This document shows positions 51,498 through 61,187 of a stretch of 64,000 nucleotides of DNA, piece after piece. Position 1 is the stretch's first letter. Every line of letters begins with the position of its first letter. The translations under genes were made by a program, and so were the position numbers. Where the stretch lies: assembly GCA_030586155.1 (NCBI GenBank), contig CP130741.1, forward strand, positions 3,218,680 through 3,282,679, in the 5' to 3' direction. This stretch comes from Eubacteriaceae bacterium ES3. Its GTDB lineage: Bacteria; Bacillota; Clostridia; Eubacteriales; Eubacteriaceae. Below the pieces are notes generated by a model, which had not been told where the DNA came from, ran no database searches, and saw only the letters and a list, made by a program, of their open reading frames with translations.

Positions 51498-53090
51498 TCA
51501 ATCTCTTAAAATTTTCACGACCTTTTTTATTTCCTTTTTTTCCGCATACATTTTTTCATCGGCCCGATTCACTACTTCGTCAATATATTTTTGGGAATAT
51601 TGCCAGATCTGCTCAATCCCGTGACTGACGCTGATCAGGTATCTTCGGTTTTCAGATTCATTGATATGATTATATTCGGCAACGATTCGTCCCCAGACCT
51701 CTTCAGCTTCATCAACATCGATCCCTTCAAAAATCACCAGAAATTCATCGCCCCCCAGTCTGGAAACCAAATCAGAACCACGAATATTTTTTTTGATGAC
51801 CTCGACAACGCTTTTGATCAGTTCATCACCAGCATCATGACCAAGTTTGTCATTGACTTCTTTCAATCCGTTAATATCTATAAAACACAAACTGTTCACT
51901 TTTGCTTCATGAGGCTTTTTGTCCAAAAGACCATTGAGTTTTTCAAAACCTGCTCTTCTGTTAAGCACTCCGGTCATCGTGTCATATTCTGAGAAAAATT
52001 TAATTCGCTCTTTCTCATTTTTATTGACGACCATCAGCAAGGCAATAATAAAAGAAAAAATCAGGAGCCCTACATAAATAAGACTATACTTTTTAATACA
52101 ATTCAGGATGAAAGCTCCGAAATTGGAATCATAAAGAAAACTCTCCGAATCACCACCAATTTCAGAAAGCAGAATCCAATCGGAATCCCCCAAGACCAGA
52201 GAATATTCGCTGTTATCCAGTGAAAACGCCTGTCCACCTAATACCTTTGAATAAATGTACACCCCTTCTTCGGCATTAATTGCACCCTCATCATTAGATG
52301 ATATTGTCTGCCAGACTTCAGGCGATAACTCAGCAAAGGATTCGTTTTCTCGCCCCTCATACATAAAAGCCCAATTTTTATCCGCACTAGCACTATTAAA
52401 CAGCCAATACCCTTGACTGTTTAATAAACTGACTTCACCGCCGCTTAATTCAGAAACATTCTCAACCTGATTAAGCAAGTCTGTTCCAGAGTAATTCAGG
52501 AGCACAATCCCTCTTAATATACCGTTCACATCATAATAGGGAATTGAAAACCGAAGCATTGGTTTTTGCGGTTCTTCAACAACTCCATTTTCAACATTTA
52601 AATCAAACTGGGAAATATAAATCTCATTATTTTTGAGGCTGATGGTATTGATAAAATAATAGCGGTCGCTTTTATTTTGCAGTTGATCACCGCTAATAAG
52701 AACAGCCCCCTCTCCATTATTATCCACCCGAATAATTTCATCCCCATTAGCATCAATAAATCTGATCTGGTCATAAATCTGTTTGCGATTGGAAAAAGCA
52801 AGCCACTCTGCCTCAACATCCGAATAATCGCCATCTCCAGAATCATGTAATCGCAGGCAATCTGACAGAAATAATAATTCTGCCGTCCGCTTGTTCAATT
52901 TATTGTAGATCGCTGATTGTTCTGACTCCAACACCACTTTTTCCTGGTTAATTAGATGACTTTTTTCCTGTTCATCCATTTTGTACTGAAAATAAGCGGT
53001 TATAACAATGGTAAATAAACTTAATGCAATAAAAATTACAGCCATAAATTTTATAAGCAGCTTAAAATTATTTTTTATCAGTTCTTTCAT
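51498..53090 (-). CDS. dCache-GGDEF diguanylate cyclase
   Basis: The 530-residue protein has a helix at about 13-33, an extracytoplasmic dCache domain (35-335; IRFIDANGDEIIRVD, and MLRFSIPYYDVNGILRGIV), a second helix (about 338-358) and a GGDEF domain with RLGGDEF and an RGSD inhibitory site. It should make c-di-GMP in response to an external small molecule. It is a single gene, convergent with the acyltransferase operon. Confidence 0.93.
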   Translation of the reverse strand: MKELIKNNFKLLIKFMAVIFIALSLFTIVITAYFQYKMDEQEKSHLINQEKVVLESEQSAIYNKLNKRTAELLFLSDCLRLHDSGDGDYSDVEAEWLAFSNRKQIYDQIRFIDANGDEIIRVDNNGEGAVLISGDQLQNKSDRYYFINTISLKNNEIYISQFDLNVENGVVEEPQKPMLRFSIPYYDVNGILRGIVLLNYSGTDLLNQVENVSELSGGEVSLLNSQGYWLFNSASADKNWAFMYEGRENESFAELSPEVWQTISSNDEGAINAEEGVYIYSKVLGGQAFSLDNSEYSLVLGDSDWILLSEIGGDSESFLYDSNFGAFILNCIKKYSLIYVGLLIFSFIIALLMVVNKNEKERIKFFSEYDTMTGVLNRRAGFEKLNGLLDKKPHEAKVNSLCFIDINGLKEVNDKLGHDAGDELIKSVVEVIKKNIRGSDLVSRLGGDEFLVIFEGIDVDEAEEVWGRIVAEYNHINESENRRYLISVSHGIEQIWQYSQKYIDEVVNRADEKMYAEKKEIKKVVKILRD

Positions 53091-53241
53091 ACCTTGAATC
53101 CTTTTCTATCAAACGATTGACTTTTGGCTAATTGTATCATCTTTTGATGGAACATGCCACTCTGACCATTGCAGCCACCAAACAAAAGAAACAGCCACGT
53201 TCACTTCTGCGTTTTAACCCTTGCCTATCTGCACTGATTAT

Positions 53242-54870
53242 TCAATTTTTTACCGCATTATTTTTATGTTCTTTCAAAAGCCCCCTTACAATCACTACCA
53301 CTCCTTCAGCAATCAGCAAACCACCTGCAATCATTACAAATATAACAGTCAAATCCCGACGCGAAAAAAAGGCAATCAGACCAGCTACAGCCATGGCCAA
53401 AGCCCGGATCATCTGAAAGGCTCTAATTTTTTTACTTTCCTCAAAGCGGCTGCCGCGAAAAATAAGATAGGCATAAATGGCAAAAAAGACTGCCAGACTT
53501 AAATCCAGGGAGTTTAGAAGCAATTTCTGATTAATGACCGCCACCGCAAAAATAATCAGCACCAACAGATCGATCAAAAGGTTTCTTATTCTTTCCGGCT
53601 TGTGGTATTTTTCAGGATAAAGGTGAGACATCAGATAATGGTAGAAGCGAAAAACCGTCAGAATAAACAAAGCAAGGGTTAGGGTGATCCCAAAAATGAC
53701 CAGCACTTCAGCTGGAAATTGCATCAGCAAAAGGCCAATAAAGATAAAAAACATCCCCCTGATTGATTCTCTGCTTTTAATCTGCTCCATCAGCTGATCT
53801 AATAAAAAACCTGTCACCGCCGTCTTTAAAAAATCACCTACCAGCTTTTTTGAGCCTTTATCCGCTCTGATCATATCGTTTAAAATGCCTTCAAAACCAT
53901 TAATTCCTTTTGTCGCCAGTTCATCCAGCCCTTTTGCACCGCCGGATTCCAAAGTATCAAAGAAGCGGTCGGTAAAGGCTTTTCGTTCCTCCAGACCAAC
54001 ACCTTCCAGCCAGGTTTCAAGTGTTTTATTTAAACGCAGACAATCCTCCTGAAACTGCTTCGTTTCAATCAGCCGGTCTCCCTTTACTCCCCATGATAAA
54101 GCATCATGCTGCATAATCCCCTTCTGGTCGCTTTTTACGATGATATAATCGTCAGATTGTGAAAACAGCAAGCCAATCACACAAAACTCCGGTGCAATCT
54201 GGGTAATTTTCCCCTGAATCCGAGCATACTTTTCCGAATGGAGCAGTTCTTCCGACATGCCCGGACCATCATTGCTGTAGACCTTGGCGATTCCCTCTTT
54301 TAAGCTGTCATTGCACATCATTGCCGCATAAACCGCTAAGTTGCCGCCTTTCGAATGACCACCAAGATGGTAATCAATTCCCGGCATCATGGTTTCCTGC
54401 AGATAACGAACCGCTTCATATTGGGATTCCACCGCCTGAAAGCTCATATAAAAATCTTCCCGCCAGCCGGTCAAAGTCTGATCGGTACCACGATAAGCCA
54501 GATATACAGTCTGTTCTGAAAGCCTGATCTGGACCGCGGCAAACTGAATCCTCTTTTCTTCATCATACACTTCTTTATAATTAAAAACCGTCAATTCGCC
54601 AAATCTTCGGGAGCTTGCCAGCGCCTTAAAAAATCGTTCCGGAATCGTTGACAAACTTTTCATGGGATGCGCTACACCACCCGCTCGAGGATGCTGCTTT
54701 TCATACAGCTGACCAATGGTGATTGTGCCGCTTTCACCGACACCTGGAACCAGCCCGGAAAAATCAACATAAGAAAAAACGGATAGAATCACGTTATCGA
54801 CCAGATTAAAGGGATACTCATCAAAAATCAGATCCCCGCGCCACTCAATATAATCAACAATATTTTGCAT
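53242..54870 (-). CDS. DUF2974/Mbeg1-like alpha/beta hydrolase with C-terminal membrane domain
   Basis: The 542-residue protein begins like DUF2974 (Mbeg1-like) proteins (NIVDYIEWRGDLIFDEYPFN) and has a nucleophile elbow GGHSKGGNLAVYAA near residue 165, so the serine is the likely nucleophile of a lipase or esterase. From about residue 370 it adds six or seven membrane helices resembling the DUF308/HdeD type. The fusion places a cytoplasmic hydrolase at the membrane. The substrate is unknown. ATG follows AAAGGATGG. Confidence 0.82.
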   Translation of the reverse strand: MQNIVDYIEWRGDLIFDEYPFNLVDNVILSVFSYVDFSGLVPGVGESGTITIGQLYEKQHPRAGGVAHPMKSLSTIPERFFKALASSRRFGELTVFNYKEVYDEEKRIQFAAVQIRLSEQTVYLAYRGTDQTLTGWREDFYMSFQAVESQYEAVRYLQETMMPGIDYHLGGHSKGGNLAVYAAMMCNDSLKEGIAKVYSNDGPGMSEELLHSEKYARIQGKITQIAPEFCVIGLLFSQSDDYIIVKSDQKGIMQHDALSWGVKGDRLIETKQFQEDCLRLNKTLETWLEGVGLEERKAFTDRFFDTLESGGAKGLDELATKGINGFEGILNDMIRADKGSKKLVGDFLKTAVTGFLLDQLMEQIKSRESIRGMFFIFIGLLLMQFPAEVLVIFGITLTLALFILTVFRFYHYLMSHLYPEKYHKPERIRNLLIDLLVLIIFAVAVINQKLLLNSLDLSLAVFFAIYAYLIFRGSRFEESKKIRAFQMIRALAMAVAGLIAFFSRRDLTVIFVMIAGGLLIAEGVVVIVRGLLKEHKNNAVKN

Positions 54871-55579
54871 CAGATACCATCCTTTTACATAGGTCTATCT
54901 TTATCATAAACCAAAACGTTCACTCTGAAAAGATTTTTTGCTCCGATAAACAACTCCCAAGATTGAGCAATTTCGCTAATAAATCCCCTACTAAATGATA
55001 CCGGGATGAAATGATTTATCCCGACCTTTTAATCATTAAAATTTTAATTCCAAATTTACCGGACTTTTTATATGTCTATAAATTTGTGCATGAACAATAT
55101 TGAACTTTTAATTCTTTATTATATATTTTATATTCTTTAATAATCTATTTTTCCTCCGCGAGTACAATCCCCAATTTAAAGGCGTTTATATCCAAACCGC
55201 AAATATTTATCCTATTGTTTTTTAATGTTTATGTAGATTTTACAATAAATTCGTGTTATATTTTATCTGTAAATAATTTTTGAATTTTATTTACCGCTAA
55301 ACTTCAGCCTTGATTTTTTCTGCCTATCACAAACAGCTTTCTGCCAGGTTTAAGACTGAAGGTCACATTTATATCACAAGTGCGTACTGACATTCCATAT
55401 TTTAAATAACCTTCATTTTCTAAATGAGATTAGTCAGCACTTTTAAGCCTTTTCTGCCAGCTTTAGTTAATCGTTATCAACTTCTGTGTATTTCGAAGTA
55501 TTCACCGCTTCAGTGTTTATTCAGACCCAAACCAATTACCGTTTGAGTTATGAAATAGTTTATCATTAAGGAGAAACTT
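54871..55579. other. Long AT-rich intergenic region, no gene seen
   Basis: About 710 bp between the divergent hydrolase and methyltransferase genes. It is AT-rich with many stops in all frames. An imperfect inverted repeat (AAGTG-CTGAC and GTCAG-CACTT, about 55378-55445) is the only structure I noticed. The plus-strand promoter should lie near 55500-55560. Confidence 0.5.
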
Positions 55580-56569
55580 ATGAATCCAAGAGAAAATGTG
55601 ATGGCCGTCTATCGCGGCGAACAGCCTGATTACTACGGAGATTTGATGGCTGCTGTGGAATTTATTTTAGACCCTTTATTTATGGCGGACGCTATGCTAC
55701 CACAGGATGGCAAGGAATATCAGGATTCCTGGGGCACTGTCAGAATTTTCATGCCCGGCGCACCTGGTCCTCATCCTCATATTACCAAAGAGAATGTGGT
55801 CATAAAAGATATCGAAAAATGGCAAGAGCAGATTAAAGTCCCCGACATTGATGCCCTGGACTGGACCCAGGCCAAGGAATCAGCTGCCGCTATCAATCGT
55901 GACGAGAAGCTAGCCTGTTTCTTCTATCCCGGTGGACTCTTTGAGCGCAGCCATTTTCTATTAGGAATGGAAGAAGCTTTAATGGATTATATGGAGTATC
56001 CTGAAGAAATGGCCGCCATGCTGAGAGTCATTGCCGATCATAAGATGGCCTATATTCGTAAAGTAGCCGAAGAAACCCATCCGGATATCATCTTCTATCA
56101 TGATGACTGGGGCACAAAGCTGAATCTTTTTTTGCCGCCAAGAGTCTGGCGGGAACTAATTAAACCGTTGCAGAAAGAAATTGCTGACACCATCCACGAA
56201 TGCGGGATGATTTATATGCACCACGCAGATTGTATTTTAGAACCTATTGTTGAAGATATGGTGGAAATAGGAATCGACGTCTGGCAGGGTACCATTGCCC
56301 AGAATGACATTGTCGCTATCCAGAAACGCACCCAAGGCAAACTGGCCATGGTCGGCGGTATTGATGGCCCCAAAATCGATGTGGAGAACATTACCGAAGA
56401 AAAGATCCGCGAAGAAGTCAGACGGGCGGTTGATACCTACTGTCCTGGCGGGCGATTCTACCCCTCCATCCCCAATGGCGTTTGCTTTAACGAATGGAAC
56501 AACAACATTTTCATGGATGAACTGATTAGTTACGGTCGGGAATATGCCGAAAAACACCCGATTATATAA
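55580..56569 (+). CDS. UroD-family methyltransferase (orphan)
   Basis: The 329-residue protein is a paralog of the methyltransferase at 38792, sharing FYHDDWGTKLNLFLPP, HHADCILEPIVEDMVEIGID, VWQGTIAQND and VGGIDGPKID. Unlike that one it has a cysteine in the zinc-site region (HHADC). There is no corrinoid protein gene beside it. It lies convergent with the glycyl radical enzyme gene and separated by a bidirectional terminator. It may demethylate a substrate that the radical enzyme pathway also handles; this is only a guess from position. Confidence 0.85.
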   Translation: MNPRENVMAVYRGEQPDYYGDLMAAVEFILDPLFMADAMLPQDGKEYQDSWGTVRIFMPGAPGPHPHITKENVVIKDIEKWQEQIKVPDIDALDWTQAKESAAAINRDEKLACFFYPGGLFERSHFLLGMEEALMDYMEYPEEMAAMLRVIADHKMAYIRKVAEETHPDIIFYHDDWGTKLNLFLPPRVWRELIKPLQKEIADTIHECGMIYMHHADCILEPIVEDMVEIGIDVWQGTIAQNDIVAIQKRTQGKLAMVGGIDGPKIDVENITEEKIREEVRRAVDTYCPGGRFYPSIPNGVCFNEWNNNIFMDELISYGREYAEKHPII

Positions 56570-56587
56570 TATTAAATCAATAAATAA

Positions 56588-56626
56588 AAACGAGGCTTAC
56601 GGATATTTCCGCAAGCCTTGTTTTAT
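56588..56626. terminator. Bidirectional terminator between methyltransferase and glycyl radical enzyme genes
   Basis: AGGCTTACGGA and TCCGCAAGCCT pair with one mismatch around a short loop; TGTTTTATTT follows and A-rich sequence precedes. The genes converge here. Confidence 0.85.
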
Positions 56627-56661
56627 TTGAGGTGTAATTTATGGAGTTGTCTTGTTGTCTT

Positions 56662-59190
56662 TTATTCGAAAGAAAGTTCGGTTCTGCTGATTAAGTCATT
56701 TTGCAGCGGTGTGCTTAACTCAACAAAGTAAGCGCTGTACCCAGCAACTCGAACCAGCATATCTTTGTAGTCTTCCGGATTAGCCTGAGCTTTTTTCATC
56801 GTTTCTGTACTCATGATGTTAAACTGGCTGTGCATACCTTTTTTGTCGAAATATGTATCAATCAGGTTAACCAGGTTATTAGTTCCAGCTTGACCCGAAA
56901 CATTGGTATGGTTGAATTTCCAGTTAAGCAGTGTTCCGTTACCGGCTCTTGAGTGATCCATTTTGGTTACAGAGTTGGCAATCGCAGTTGGTCCTTCGAT
57001 ATCGTGAGATCCTACAGCAGTATGAACAGGTCCCATATTGTCAGAGATTGGTTCCCCAATTTTTCGACCGTCAATAGAAGCGCCGGAAATTAAACCGAAG
57101 GCAACATTGGCAGATACACCGTAAACACCTGGTTTGTAGGTACCACCACGGGTATTCTTTTTGTTTTCGATGTTATCACAGTAGGCATTGAAAACATAAG
57201 CGCCAAATTCGTCAGCATAATCATCATCATTTCCGTAGTGTTTGATTTTTGAGCTGTTAACCAAGGCGTAAAGTTTATCATGACCTTCCCAGTTGGCTTT
57301 AACCGCATCCAGCATTTCTTTACCAGTGTATTTACCCTGTTTAAATACTATCTGGTCGATTGCTGACAGACCATCTGCAGTCGTCGCCAAACCTGACCCC
57401 TGTGGACCAGTGTGATTAAATTCAACCCCTCCAGCACTCATATCTTTAGCGGTTACAATACAGTTATCAAAGAATACAGACGCGTAAGGTGTAGCACCCA
57501 GCTCTCGGTGAGCGTGTTCCATGATACTGATACCGGCTACCATCTGAGTTGTAAAGTATTCCAGCTGCTTTTCGAAAGAAGCTTTAACTTCGTCAATATT
57601 TTTAAATGTTTCTAAACTGCCTGTTGATAAACCAAGTTTTTTACCAACCCCAGCACAAATCGAATGACGTGGACAATGTGGACCACAGTGGTAGCACTGA
57701 CCATCATTCAGGGCAACTTCTAAAACACGAGCGATATTGAAATATGCGGCATCCGCCCAGGCAAACTCACGTCCAGCGATGGTTGGTTCAACACAACCAA
57801 CTACATTGTATTCACGGGCATCTTCCAGAGTTCTGCCAGCTTTCATCTGTGCAGGGACACAAGCCTGGTCGTTAAATACTTTCGGATGACCAAATCCAGC
57901 CTTAATTACCGAAACAGTTTTAACTTTTAACTCTTCCGGAGTCTTTTCACTCATTCTGACGCAAGTCCATGGCACCATCATTCGGGTATGGGCAGAAGCA
58001 TCCAAACACATGAAAGTTAAATCATTGGTAATGTCATTGCCATCTCGGTCAACACCACCGATGGTTAAAGATTCACCACCAAAACCACGACCGGTGTTTG
58101 CCATTGCAGTCATTTTGTCTCTTAGTTTTGAAGGAACACCCATTTTGATGAAGTGTGATTCTACGATTTCCTGCATGAATTCCTTAGTGAATTCACCTTT
58201 TTCTAAAGAGGCTTTGTAGTAAGGATACATATAATCGTCATATCGGCCATAAGAAATAGAGTGCCCGTTTGATTCGATGTAGGTAATCATAGTTGAAATA
58301 TTTACCAGCTGTGCAGCTTCCCAGAAGTTAGTCGCTGGACCGGCTGTTACCTGTCTTAAGTTTTTAGCGATCTGTGTATACTCCTCTTTCAATCTCGCAT
58401 CGGTTTCTTTAGCAGCTTTTTCTTCATAAGCTTCGGCGTGACGGGCGATATACGTCATGGCTCCTTCCACGGTTTCCAGGAAACCCTGCAGCGTTGAGCG
58501 TTGTTCAGAAGCATCAGGCGCAGCATGGTCAATTTCAGCCAATCGGTCGAGAATCTCCTGTTTTAAACCACCATAGCCAATTTCCAGCAATTTTTTGTAG
58601 TTAAAGACATAGTGACCAATCCCACCATACTGGTAAAGGTTTAATAAATACATACCTATACCCATATTAGAGCCTTTCGCTTCGTCAAAGCTTAAGTTAG
58701 ACACGATTCGTTCATCAATCGTTCTGCCTTTCCAGTAGTCAGCGATGGATCTTAAGTCATTTTTAGTTTCTTCAGTAATTTCATAGTTGTCGAAAACGCG
58801 TTCTTCGAAAGGGAAGTTTTCCATTTCGTCCATGACCCAGTTATATGAGAATTCTGGGAAAATAGCGGCATATTTATTTGGTGCCCCATGACAACCAGCT
58901 ACAAGTTCATCTTCGTAAATATAAATGGAAATATTTTCCAAAACATGTCTTAAGGATTTACCTCGTTTTAAAGCGATTGGTAAAGACTCGTTAGCTTTGT
59001 AAGCTTCCGTAACCAGCAAAGCTCTTTCAGAATTAATTTCAAACTTGCCGTCCAAAAATGCCTTTCTTAATCTGTTAGTTCTGGGAATTGTTGAAAAACC
59101 TTCTTCTCGACCTGAGAAACCGTCGTCAGAAAAACCTGCTTTAAAAGGGTGATCGAATGGTAAAGTACCGATTGCAGTTGTGTGAGACAT
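56662..59190 (-). CDS. Glycyl radical enzyme of the PFL/dehydratase/decarboxylase family
   Basis: I start at the second ATG (59190), which has correct spacing to GGAGG (842 residues). The thiyl cysteine is C466 in NVVGCVEPTIAGREFAW and the glycyl radical site is G817 in VRVAGYSAYF. GCVEP places it with dehydratases, lyases and decarboxylases rather than pyruvate formate-lyase. The segment C499-Y-H-C502-GPH-C506-PRH-SI-C512 is a Cys/His-rich insertion right after the conserved ALNDG, which I do not know from characterised members. The activase gene lies 100 bp upstream. The substrate remains open. Confidence 0.93.
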   Translation of the reverse strand: MSHTTAIGTLPFDHPFKAGFSDDGFSGREEGFSTIPRTNRLRKAFLDGKFEINSERALLVTEAYKANESLPIALKRGKSLRHVLENISIYIYEDELVAGCHGAPNKYAAIFPEFSYNWVMDEMENFPFEERVFDNYEITEETKNDLRSIADYWKGRTIDERIVSNLSFDEAKGSNMGIGMYLLNLYQYGGIGHYVFNYKKLLEIGYGGLKQEILDRLAEIDHAAPDASEQRSTLQGFLETVEGAMTYIARHAEAYEEKAAKETDARLKEEYTQIAKNLRQVTAGPATNFWEAAQLVNISTMITYIESNGHSISYGRYDDYMYPYYKASLEKGEFTKEFMQEIVESHFIKMGVPSKLRDKMTAMANTGRGFGGESLTIGGVDRDGNDITNDLTFMCLDASAHTRMMVPWTCVRMSEKTPEELKVKTVSVIKAGFGHPKVFNDQACVPAQMKAGRTLEDAREYNVVGCVEPTIAGREFAWADAAYFNIARVLEVALNDGQCYHCGPHCPRHSICAGVGKKLGLSTGSLETFKNIDEVKASFEKQLEYFTTQMVAGISIMEHAHRELGATPYASVFFDNCIVTAKDMSAGGVEFNHTGPQGSGLATTADGLSAIDQIVFKQGKYTGKEMLDAVKANWEGHDKLYALVNSSKIKHYGNDDDYADEFGAYVFNAYCDNIENKKNTRGGTYKPGVYGVSANVAFGLISGASIDGRKIGEPISDNMGPVHTAVGSHDIEGPTAIANSVTKMDHSRAGNGTLLNWKFNHTNVSGQAGTNNLVNLIDTYFDKKGMHSQFNIMSTETMKKAQANPEDYKDMLVRVAGYSAYFVELSTPLQNDLISRTELSFE

Positions 59191-59290
59191 AATCATAAAC
59201 CTCCATGATTTGAATTGTAATTTAACTAGAAACTAGTTTAGGACTGGGTAATGGGCTATATTGAATCCAGTTGTTATGGATTCATTTGTT

Positions 59291-60256
59291 TTAGAACTCA
59301 ATTATGTTGCTGGCACCGGCACAGGCTTTAATGCCCATCTCTTTAAGTGTTTCAACATAAGACCGAATTTCTTTTTCGAAGTCTTCTCTTTCTTTGGTAA
59401 CTTCCATTTTATATGGCATACCTAAGCCTTCATACTTCTCCTGGCCAAGTGGTCTGAACCGCAGCATCTGCAGCTGAACTACCTTGTTATCCATTTCATT
59501 AACCACAAAATCACCAATTTTTTTAATATCTTCCAGGTTGTCGTTAAAACCGGGAATCACAGGAATTCTTAAAATGATGGGTTTACCAAAGGTGACAAGC
59601 TTCCTGATGTTGTCTAAAACCTGTTCATTGCCGGGGCCAATAAATTTCTTATGGGTTTCACTGTCCATGTGTTTTATATCTGTAATCACCATATCCGTAT
59701 ATGGCATGACATCATCCAGGATTTCCGGCTTGACATGCAAGGCCGTTTCAACACAGGTATGAATGCCTTCTTCTTGACATCTTTTAAAAACTTCTCTGAC
59801 AAAATCGGGCTGCATCAGCGCTTCTCCACCAGAAATAGTGACGCCACCAGAATTCTTCTTGTAATACTCTTTATCCCGCAGGATAACCTCCATTGCCTGA
59901 TCAACGGTCATCTCATCGCCCCAAATTTTAAGAGCGTCAGACGGACATTCATCGTAGCAGAGCAGACAATCGTCACAGATCGATTTATCAATCTTTACGA
60001 TTTTATCATCCTCGATCGTGAACACGTTTTCATTCTTTTTGGGGCAAGCCTTTATACAATCGCCACATTTACTGACACCAATACACTGGTTTTTGTAAAC
60101 CGCTATTTGCTTTTTCTTGACGTAACTTTCAGGATTACCACACCAATCACAGCGAAGGGTGCATCCCTTTAAAAAGAACTCCGTTCTGATACCTGGACCG
60201 TCGTGCACTGTATAGCGTTGAATGTTAAACACTGTACCTTTAATATCGTTTTTCAT
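59291..60256 (-). CDS. Glycyl radical enzyme activase (radical SAM)
   Basis: The 321-residue protein has the activase radical SAM motif CTLRCDWC near residue 32 preceded by GPGIRTEFFLKG, then two ferredoxin-like cysteine clusters (CIGVSKCGDCIKACP and CDDCLLCYDECP), as in activases of dehydratases and decarboxylases but not of pyruvate formate-lyase. SGGEALMQPDF is the SAM-binding GGE motif. It should abstract hydrogen from G817 of the enzyme encoded downstream. ATG follows GGAGG, behind a sigma-A promoter and a palindrome. Confidence 0.95.
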   Translation of the reverse strand: MKNDIKGTVFNIQRYTVHDGPGIRTEFFLKGCTLRCDWCGNPESYVKKKQIAVYKNQCIGVSKCGDCIKACPKKNENVFTIEDDKIVKIDKSICDDCLLCYDECPSDALKIWGDEMTVDQAMEVILRDKEYYKKNSGGVTISGGEALMQPDFVREVFKRCQEEGIHTCVETALHVKPEILDDVMPYTDMVITDIKHMDSETHKKFIGPGNEQVLDNIRKLVTFGKPIILRIPVIPGFNDNLEDIKKIGDFVVNEMDNKVVQLQMLRFRPLGQEKYEGLGMPYKMEVTKEREDFEKEIRSYVETLKEMGIKACAGASNIIEF

Positions 60257-61187
60257 ATCTACCTCCTGTTCGGTGGATACTGTTTATCTTGCCTTTATAA
60301 TACATTATGGTCATGCATATTGTCAAGATATTATTTTAACAATGTTAAAATAACTATACTCGTTCACTTTAATCTATAAATCTAAATAGTTTGCCCATTG
60401 TAACATCGTGTTTAATTATAACATCGTTTATTTATTAAACTGCACTTTCACACTTCAGAAAACTCATGATTTACGCATTTATTTAAACCATTACATAAGG
60501 TCTGAACTAATTCTCTGATAGAGCTGCTGCTTATCCTTTTTAATAATCTTCCGAATAAACAAAACTTCATGCACTATTTTTCATCCGCCCATTGAAATCT
60601 ACATTGAAAATTTGTTAAGGTTTTCAAAAGTTATGTTGTATTGAATTCTATTTTAAGTTTTTAAATTGTTGCTAATTTAAGAAAAGTACTTTTTCCTATG
60701 ACGAACATCGTTAAATTATTGTATTAAATTCACAGTTTTTTTTGCGATTTGAAAACTTTGCCAGCAAAATTCAACTCAATTGTTGGGTCGATAAAGCAAA
60801 AACATCTCAATACACATTAATTTATTCTTAGCTAATTCAAAAAAAAATCCAGTGAAACCGTCCCGGCATATCAAAATTTCTACCCAATTGTTAGACCAAT
60901 CTAAAGAAAACCCAAATCATGCAAACCACAACTGAATACTTTCAACAAGGAAATGGAATATTGATCTTACCTATATCAAAGTTCTGCCTCTATATATTAA
61001 ACTCTTCCTATTTATTTTTTTTGCGTTTTGCCGAATATATATTCAGCTTGATCTTTATTATGATGTAAAATAAAATAACAGCAACTTTAAAAGATCACTG
61101 TTTTCCCTTTAAGTCAACTATTAAATTCATCCGCAAAATTATTGATGAAAAAATTTATGGAACGATTCACAGACATACGAGGTTATT
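60257..61187. other. Long intergenic region with repeated palindromes, no gene seen
   Basis: About 930 bp of AT-rich sequence between divergent genes. It has no credible gene. It holds the activase promoter and several AAC-N3-GTT sites (60338, 60420, 60704) and one half site (60402). Confidence 0.5.
60297..60353 (-). promoter_or_regulatory. Promoter and palindrome upstream of the glycyl radical activase gene
   Basis: On the minus strand TTGACA (60326-60321) and TATTAT (60302-60297) are 18 bp apart. Just upstream of the -35 box lies the perfect inverted repeat TTATTTTAAC-AAT-GTTAAAATAA (60331-60353), a good position for an activator. Confidence 0.7.

Noticed and set aside
55378-55445. Imperfect inverted repeat in the long region before the UroD gene
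   Set aside because: The arms are short and bulged, the loop is over 40 bases and there is no T run or gene end; it may be chance in AT-rich DNA.
56662-60256. Naming the glycyl radical enzyme as choline lyase (CutC) or glycerol dehydratase
   Set aside because: GCVEP fits several subfamilies, the sequence after it differs from the motifs of CutC and glycerol dehydratase that I know, and no microcompartment or dhaT/cut genes are nearby.
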